A DNA stretch of 64,000 nucleotides from Epiperipatus broadwayi (Eukaryota > Onychophora > Udeonychophora > Euonychophora > Peripatidae). Shown in pieces: positions 58,055 to 64,000 of the stretch. Under the pieces are notes generated by a model that worked only from the letters and a program-made list of their open reading frames with translations, searched no databases and was not told the origin of the DNA. The position numbers and the translations under genes were made by a program. The DNA lies in NCBI GenBank assembly GCA_028023455.1, contig JAQFVV010000002.1, positions 33,237,725 through 33,301,724 of the forward strand, read 5' to 3'. How positions within the stretch are numbered: position 1 is the first letter of the stretch; the number at the start of each line of letters is the position of its first letter.

Positions 58055-58395
58055 ATCAGTGTGGGTTTTGAGCGTTCCATCATCAGATTTTCAATAGGAT
58101 GGAAGGCTGAAGAGTAGGAGAGTGGAGTGGATTGAAGCCTGTCCATTAAAGTATGAAGATTGGTTATTTTAATATATATATATATGCGAACTTATTGTAT
58201 ATATGTGTAGAGATGATATTTTGGACCAACTGATGAGTGCTGCTTTAATACGAAATACATAATATTGGTGATTATTTATCTTTTAGACATATATGTGGTC
58301 AAGGGTATCAGTGGCGTGAGATAGTGTGGAGAGTTGAGGGTCATGTGAAAGTCTGAGATCAAAATACCCTTTATATTACATTGTTTGTACAGATA
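58055..58395 (+). mobile_element. Family F SINE-like copy with hammerhead and tRNA-like end
   Basis: After a block shared with 55795-55865, CCAAC UGAUGA (58226-58236) begins a hammerhead. G10.1-C11.1 is canonical (GU...AC around a decayed stem II), GAAA is at 58252-58255 and AUA-UUGG follows at about 58262-58268; the UUGG can pair with CCAA as stem I. The tRNA-like block (GTGGTCAAGGGTATCAG ... GAAAGTCTGAGATC) follows, same order as the minus-strand arm of 17705-17965. Fixed order in two loci shows a composite repeat. Confidence 0.65.
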
Positions 58396-58613
58396 TATAT
58401 ATAGCCTGTATGTTAGACATCAAAAAATAAATTAAAATCTGTTAAGACCATTTCACACTTTCTCAGTGAAATTATATATTTGAAATACTACAGAATACTA
58501 TTTTCAAAAAACCCTGCAATCTTATATGAACAGAATGCTGGTGTATTTATATTAGAGTGTTTACAATTTGTAAAATTTTGTGCCTATTAAATAAGAATCA
58601 AATAAATCACGAT

Positions 58614-59805
58614 TATCATCATCATCATCATCAACCATTATCAATCCACTGCAGAATGAAGGTCTCTCCAAGTTTAATCCATCTTCTCCGATCTTTAGCT
58701 TCTCTTTTCCACAACACCCCTGCACATTTTCTTATTTCATCCATCCATCTCACATGTGGTCTCTTTCTGGGTCTTTTACAATCTCTTGGAATCCAGTTTA
58801 AAATTTCAATTGTCCATCTATTATCATTTCTTCTAGCAATATGCCCAGCCCAACTCCATTTCAATCTTTTAATTTTTTCAATAAGGTCAGTAACACCTGT
58901 TTGTTGTCTTACCCATACATTGCGTTTTCGATCTCTTCTTGTTACTCCCAACATACATCTCTCCATACTCCTTTGAGTGGTCTGAAGTCTCTGTATTGCT
59001 CTTCTATTAAGTGTCCAAGTCTCAGATCCATAAGTAAGAACTGGTAAAACACATTTGTTAAAAACCATTCTTTTCAAACACATAGGCATATTTCCTTTTA
59101 GTATCAAGTTATTTCTACCAAAAGCACTCCAACCAAGTTTAATTCTATGATTAATTTCCTCCATTATGTTTCCATCTGTATTAATAATCTGACCTAGGTA
59201 TTTGTAACTGTTAACTTCTTCTAATTCTTCATAATCAATCTTTATTTTCATATTTTGAGCAAATCGATTAAACATTACTTTGGTCTTTTTAACATTTATC
59301 TTTAGTCCTACTTTTCTACTTTCATCTGCTAACTCCTGCAACATTTCCTGCAGCTCTGAAGCATTATTTGCAAAAACAACTACATCATCTGCAAAATCTA
59401 AATGACTTAAATACTCTCCATTTACTTTCATTCCTTTATTTTCCCATTTTAATCCACAAAATACTTCTTGCAGCACTGCTGTAAAAAGTTTTGGAGATAT
59501 GGAGTCACCTTGCCTTACACCTTTCTCAATGTTGATTTTTCCGGTATCATTATGTAATATAATTGATGCTGTTGCATTTTTATAAATATTCTTTAAAATA
59601 TGACAATATCCTGGATCTATACCTTGATGATCCAATGCTTTAATCACTGAAGAAATGTGTATAGAATCGAATGCCTTTTCATAATCTACAAATCCAAAAC
59701 ATAATGACAACTCATATTCATTTGTCCTTTCTATGACTTCTCTTAATACCTGGATATGATCTATTGTACTAAAACCACTTTTAAATCCAGCTTGTTCTCT
59801 TGGTT
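58614..59805 (-). mobile_element. RTE-type LINE, 5'-truncated, 396-codon open frame
   Basis: One uninterrupted minus-strand frame (59821-58631) encodes an RTE-clade RT from the finger region to the C-terminus. Motif A CFGFVDYEKAFDS is at residues 41-53, motif B GVRQGDSISP at 101-110, the catalytic FADD at 143-146, then GLKINVKKTKVM, YLGQIINTDG and WVRQQTGVTDLIEKIKRLKW. The first methionine lies in flanking sequence and is not the native start; the endonuclease half is missing. The 3' end has a (GAT)n tail at 58614-58634. Intact catalytic residues and frame suggest the youngest RTE insertion here. It cannot be autonomous. Confidence 0.9.
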
Positions 59806-59939
59806 GATGGATAAAAATCATTAACCTTAATGTTTTCCAACTTTATTTTCAAAATTTATTCACATGATAGTAACTGACATTAAAGGAGAGAAAAATATAA
59901 TTATCTACTGTCATAATTAAGGTGAAGAGTATTTTTTGT

Positions 59940-59990
59940 TGATATTCAGCTCTGCGAAAGACCGTTGAAGTCGAAACTGTTGACATACAT
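59940..59990 (+). ncRNA. Family H-like hammerhead relic
   Basis: CUGCGAA (two changes from CUGAUGA), GAC/GUC stem II around CGUUGAA, GAAAC and UGUU. Downstream, ACATTTGTAAACAATAAATG recalls a retroelement 3' end. Likely inactive. Confidence 0.35.
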
Positions 59991-61225
59991 TTGTAAACAA
60001 TAAATGCATATATTTAAAATAAATAGAAAGAGGTTATTATATATACTATAAATTGTTTACTATCAACACAATTTATTTAAAAAATTATTATAAAATCTTT
60101 AATCAGTGTTTGCGATGAAGTAATCAAATTGATTTAGAAGCATAAAAAAAAATGTCTTCGATATCTAGTGCTTTGTAAAAATCACGTTTATTATTGTTCT
60201 TATGGTTTGAATAAGACGAGTTCTTCCATTCAAAGTTTAATGTTCAATTATCATAAAGAGAAAAAAGAATTATTTAAATTCTGAATGCAATTGATTCCTA
60301 AATGCATATTAACTACACAAGCTTTATGAAACTGAATTGTTATAAAACTATATTGTACATCACTATACAAGAATTTCCCATTCTTCTCCTTTAAACCAAT
60401 GATTTTTTCATGCCAGAGAGTAAGATAAAAATGCTCATTACAAATCACGAGAAATCCAGTTAATAAACCTGCAAGGAATCCAATAACCCAATACCAATTC
60501 TTTAATTGTAAAAAACAACAACTTATTATTGATAGCGGCAACTGAAAAACTGTTATCACTGTAAGGTCTAAAATCATACCATATATGGTGAACTCTCTCT
60601 ATGAGAACATGTAAAAAAAAAATAGTTTCAATATTTCACTTGAGGATTTCTACGTAAACTTTTCTTTTTTTTGCTAGATTTCTTTCAAGTAAAATAAATG
60701 ATAAGATGTTTGCATGCAAAAAGTAATTTAATGTATATACATTTAAAAAAAAGGTATTAAAACTTGAGTTTATACTATTATCTCTTGGTGCAACCTATAA
60801 TCTGTGAGATATTAACAAGATTAAAATTGTAATCCATAGGAGTTTTATATATGTGCGATGTACAATATTTATATTTGTCTATTTTTTATTTTTCCTTTTT
60901 AGCTTTTGATTTGTAATATAGTCTATGCGAAAATTAATGATATTGAAAAAAGGGATTTTTCAAAATATTTAACATTATGTTCACTTTTTTAAAAATAAAT
61001 ATGTAACCATTATACATTGCAAAAAACAGCTACAGTTAATAATCACTTCATAATTTATTTAGTTCCTTAATTTGTATTAGATGTGACACTTCAAAGTACT
61101 ATTTTTAGTAGTTGTCTTGAAAATATATCGCACCTATAAAATGCAATTTTCAATTTAATAACCCAATATAAAATCACTTTAGCATATAATTTCATCTTTC
61201 GTAATGCATTGCAAATCCATATAAT
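59991..61225. other. A+T-rich stretch, no gene seen
   Basis: A 108-codon minus-strand frame (60577-60251) contains hydrophobic runs but no recognisable family; I regard it as chance. Confidence 0.45.
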
Positions 61226-61227
61226 AT

Positions 61228-61424
61228 TAATATCATCTATGTTCTTTATTACTTTTTACAATGCTTTTTTATAATCCACTATGATGGTTTCGATTGCCCC
61301 AGCAATCTTCTTTAGAACTTCTATTTAGATTTGGAAATATATGTAGAAATTCTGATGATTGTTAGGGCAATCGAAACCATCAGAGTGGGTTGTAAAAAGT
61401 AATAAAGAACATAGATGATATTAA
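61228..61424. repeat. Foldback hairpin with GAAAC motif in both arms
   Basis: Arms about 61235-61306 and 61352-61424 pair (ATCTATGTTCTTTATTAC / GTAATAAAGAACATAGAT; GGTTTCGATTGCCC / GGGCAATCGAAACC). The right arm also has CTGATGATTG just before the GGGCAATCGAAAC, faintly hammerhead-like but with poor stem II and stem I. Confidence 0.65.
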
Positions 61425-61716
61425 TGATGTTACTTTAGGATAACAACAATCTATTTTCTAAATTATGATAAAATATATAATTGAACATTTCTTTCACACC
61501 TATAAATAGGTGTTACATTTATGGTCAGAGATTCACTTACTGAATATAAATTTTTCCATGAGACAGCAGGGATTTCCATTATTCTTCCAATTTTAACAAT
61601 TATAGCAAGTATCTCTCTGGAAATAAACTGCTCAATATACAAACATAAAACAAAACTGTGTACTTTTCTTAATATAAAATTTAAACCAATATAAAAAAAC
61701 TTAAGTTATTCATATA

Positions 61717-61837
61717 TCACATGATCACTATCTCTTATACTAGCACATAATTGTTATTAAACAAGGCAAAACTCTCCATGTCTTCTGGCATCCATTGATT
61801 ACTCTGATTGGCACTATTGTATGGAGAGTTTTGCCTT
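61717..61837 (-). mobile_element. Family A hairpin insertion with 12-bp TSD
   Basis: Exact 12-bp duplication GTTATTCATATA at 61705-61716 and 61838-61849. Minus-strand sense: AAGGCAAAACTCTCCATACA arm, short asymmetrical loop, complementary arm, then the tail, read on the plus strand as TCACATGATCACTATCTC at the left end. 121 bp. Confidence 0.9.
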
Positions 61838-61849
61838 GTTATTCATATA

Positions 61850-62435
61850 GTTAATGTTGTTGTATAAATCCACAAAATTAACATCATTTTAAAATTTAAA
61901 TGATTTTTATTAAATATCTCAACAATACATTAGGGTTGATATTTATTCAATTAATAATAACCAATTACAATAAAACCATATGTTAGTGGAGTCAAAGTAA
62001 GTAAACAAAATCATCTTGTCATGATTTTGTGGCTTGGATTTTAATCGCTAATATAGGAATTAATAAAACCATTTTTTGTTATTGAAGTTAATTCCAGACC
62101 CCCCCAAAAAATGGTGTCGGCTAAAGCATCTTCTTTGAACAGGTGGTTGTGAATCGATGACATAAGCACTATACACTAACACAAATACATACAGCATATA
62201 AATACAATCATATAAATAAATATTTCTAGGTAAAGTAAAAGATATGTCGGTTTTAAATAGGCAACTGCAGTGCAACGAGCTTTGTAATACCCCCATTAAA
62301 AATGATGTGAGAGAAAAAAAAATTTTCAGCTTAAAAAAAAAAAAGCAACAAAGTGATGAGAATCCTGTGTTTGATTGTCCTTGCTTTACACCCATTAACT
62401 AACCGATACTGGATGGCTAACTGCATTGAAATCTG
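61850..62435. other. Spacer without recognised gene
   Basis: A 111-codon minus-strand frame (62395-62060) shows no family motif. Confidence 0.4.
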
Positions 62436-62439
62436 AAAA

Positions 62440-62535
62440 AATGGTCGTTATAGTTGGCCCTGATTCAAATCCCAGATTTCAAGATGGCAGACTATTGCAC
62501 TAATCATTACGCTATGAGGATTCTTCTGTGTGTTT
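62440..62535 (-). mobile_element. tRNA-derived SINE fragment
   Basis: On the minus strand TAGCGTAATGATTAGTGCAA (A box), AGTCTGCCATCTTGAAATC and GGGATTTGAATCAGGGCC (B box) follow with tRNA spacing. The acceptor ends do not pair, so it is a SINE-type relic. Confidence 0.6.
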
Positions 62536-62815
62536 GTAGTAACACATATAATCTAAAGATAACATACAAATTTAATAATTTTCATTAAACATTTCACTTT
62601 TATATCATCAGTAATTGTCTACATACAGGGCTGTGCCAAAGTATAAAGTTTAAATGTTAAGTAAATATAATAATAGGCATAGAGTTTACAAAATATTTTA
62701 TTTAATAACAGAACAATTAAGTACAATATAATAGTAGCTAAAAAAAAATCATGCATCACGTGACTATTATAATAAGTTTGTAAAGATAAAATTAAATAAA
62801 GAGCGCACAACAATT

Positions 62816-63360
62816 CTAAGCTTTATCGATAAATGCCACAAAAGAAAGCATTTAAAAATCTCTATCTAGAAATTATTCCCATCCTCAGATCGGTTTCATG
62901 CTATTGGCAATCCTCAGTGAGGTGCTAGGATATTTCAGACATCAGATCCAAAACAACAACTTAAAGCCAGCACTTATCTGATAGTTAACTTTTAAGTAGA
63001 CAACTGAAGCTACTATTATATTTTTTAAGTCTTAGCGATGTTATATTGCTAAGACTATTAATATATAGTATGGCTGAAGAATTCTCAGCCCATATAGCTA
63101 TTTAGGTTAGATAGCTGGATTTGAAGATGTATAGTGTCTGAAAATTTCAGATTGTCTACTTAAAAATTAACTATCAGTTAAGTGCTGGCTTTGAGTTGGT
63201 ATTTTGGATCTGGTGTCTGAAATATCCTAGCACCTCACTGAGGATTGCCAATAGCATGAAACTGGTCTAAGGATAGGGATAATTTCTAGTTAGATTTTTT
63301 AAATGCTTTCTCTTGCGGCATTTATCGATAAAGCTTGTAAGAGCTATTGCATGATCTTTA
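62816..63360. mobile_element. Family B foldback with two hammerheads
   Basis: Arms 62816-63000 and 63155-63335 are inverted copies around a centre shared with 6965-7025 (GGATTTGAAGATGTATAG). Minus-strand hammerhead: stem I CCUCA/UGAGG (62922-62918, 62887-62883), core CUGAGGA (62917-62911), UGC/GCA stem II, GAAAC and AUC cleavage between 62888 and 62887. Plus-strand: core 63239-63245, stem II, GAAAC, stem III A-U/C-G, GUC cleavage after 63268, but stem I decayed. The right end has the tail AAGCTTGTAAGAGCTATTGC. The centre includes its own small hairpin (AGTCTTAGCGATG / TTGCTAAGACT, about 63030-63057). Confidence 0.75.
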
Positions 63361-63369
63361 TTTAAGTAC

Positions 63370-64000
63370 AATCTCTTATTTGCTCAAATTGACATCAATG
63401 GAATCTACTTTTTTTACTAAAGAAAACTTGGCACAAAGTTTTTTATTGGCATTAATTTCTTGAATGCTTCTTTTATGAGTCAAATCATATTATCAAGTGT
63501 ATGCAATTTTCTTAAATCTACCTTATTTTTGAAAACTCTCCAAAAGAAAAAATCCATCAGGGTAAGCTCTGGTGACTACTTTTTGATGCATTATAAATGG
63601 ATTCAATTCTATTAAATTTCAATATATTGTTGACCTACTTGGTGGAAATGTTGCAAATTATTTTAATTTCTACTGAACCTTTTTATCATTCTCTCTGTTT
63701 CAATGGTGTTTGATTATCCACTTTGACTGTTCATCTGTTAAATTTTCAGCCATATTTAATTATCTGTAAAATTAATAAGAAAATAAACAGTATACCATAA
63801 TGGATTAGACATTGTTTATCTACTTATGCACCCCTAGATATATATATTAATCATATCATAAAACATTCTTGTTCAAATATGTTACTCAGAATTATTTACA
63901 ATATATATGGTTAGAGGTTAGATAAAAAAGAATTCGCCTTTTGTCAGACTGAAAGAATGGGCGTTGATAAATGAAAAGTAAAATTGTATTTGCAAGTTTA
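63370..64000. other. A+T-rich end of window
   Basis: No element or gene recognised. Confidence 0.45.

Noticed and set aside
60251-60577. 108-codon minus-strand frame with hydrophobic runs
   Set aside because: No family motif, no repeat or splice context, and chance frames of this size are expected in the window.
62060-62395. 111-codon minus-strand frame
   Set aside because: F-rich from poly-A/T runs; no recognisable domain.

Overview
This is a gene-poor, strongly A+T-rich (roughly 70% by eye) piece of an animal nuclear genome. I found no intact host gene, no functional tRNA or rRNA gene, no CRISPR array and no bacterial signal. Almost everything recognisable is mobile DNA: RTE-type and CR1-like LINEs, two Penelope-like element (PLE) relics, a broken ZBED5/SCAND3-like hAT transposase, a short hAT element with an 8-bp target duplication, tRNA-derived SINEs and several foldback elements. 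The mix points to an invertebrate, but I cannot name the lineage from sequence alone.

The most striking feature is the density of hammerhead-ribozyme-like sequences inside repeats. The largest repeat family (family A, about 17 loci from 13.7 kb to 61.8 kb) carries a type I hammerhead: CUGAUGA, a short stem II, GAAA, a two-base-pair stem III and a GUC cleavage triplet, closed by a six-pair stem I in the best copy (34463-34504). Family A occurs as tandem units (484 nt between predicted cleavage sites at 43338 and 43822), as head-to-head arrays, and as short hairpin insertions with 12-15 bp target-site duplications. This matches known metazoan retrozymes (non-autonomous, hammerhead-bearing retroelements). 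Other hammerhead-like lineages are family B (6.8-7.2 kb, 62.8-63.4 kb), family E/F (17.8, 33.4, 52.4, 53.0, 58.2 kb; coupled to a tRNA-like B box), family G (9.6, 13.6 kb), family H (9.4, 42.1, 49.6, 59.95 kb), family C (15.2-15.4, 29.1 kb) and the PLE 3' repeat (32.9, 33.1 kb).

Layout: 0-7 kb RTE end, CR1-like relic, RTE fragment and family B foldback; 7-14 kb inverted-repeat element, families G and H, foldback and the first family A copy; 14.7-17.7 kb hAT short element, family C tandem, CR1-like LINE split by an LTR-like repeat, family A; 19-21 kb RTE and family A; 23.9-28.3 kb CR1-like LINE (PHD ORF1, endonuclease, RT start), family A, LINE 3' end; 28.7-31 kb SINE and foldback, RTE relic, family A; 31.3-34.6 kb PLE inside family A, family E and the best family A copy; 36.5-39.9 kb nested hAT; 40-46.7 kb family A arrays; 46.7-50 kb CR1-like LINE and second PLE; 50-59.8 kb LTR-like repeat, 339-bp exact tandem duplication, families E/F and A, and the best-preserved RTE; 60-64 kb foldbacks, a short family A copy, a SINE and family B.

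Working model (inference): LINE or PLE machinery supplied the reverse transcriptase, while the hammerhead repeats spread passively, probably through processed or circular RNAs.
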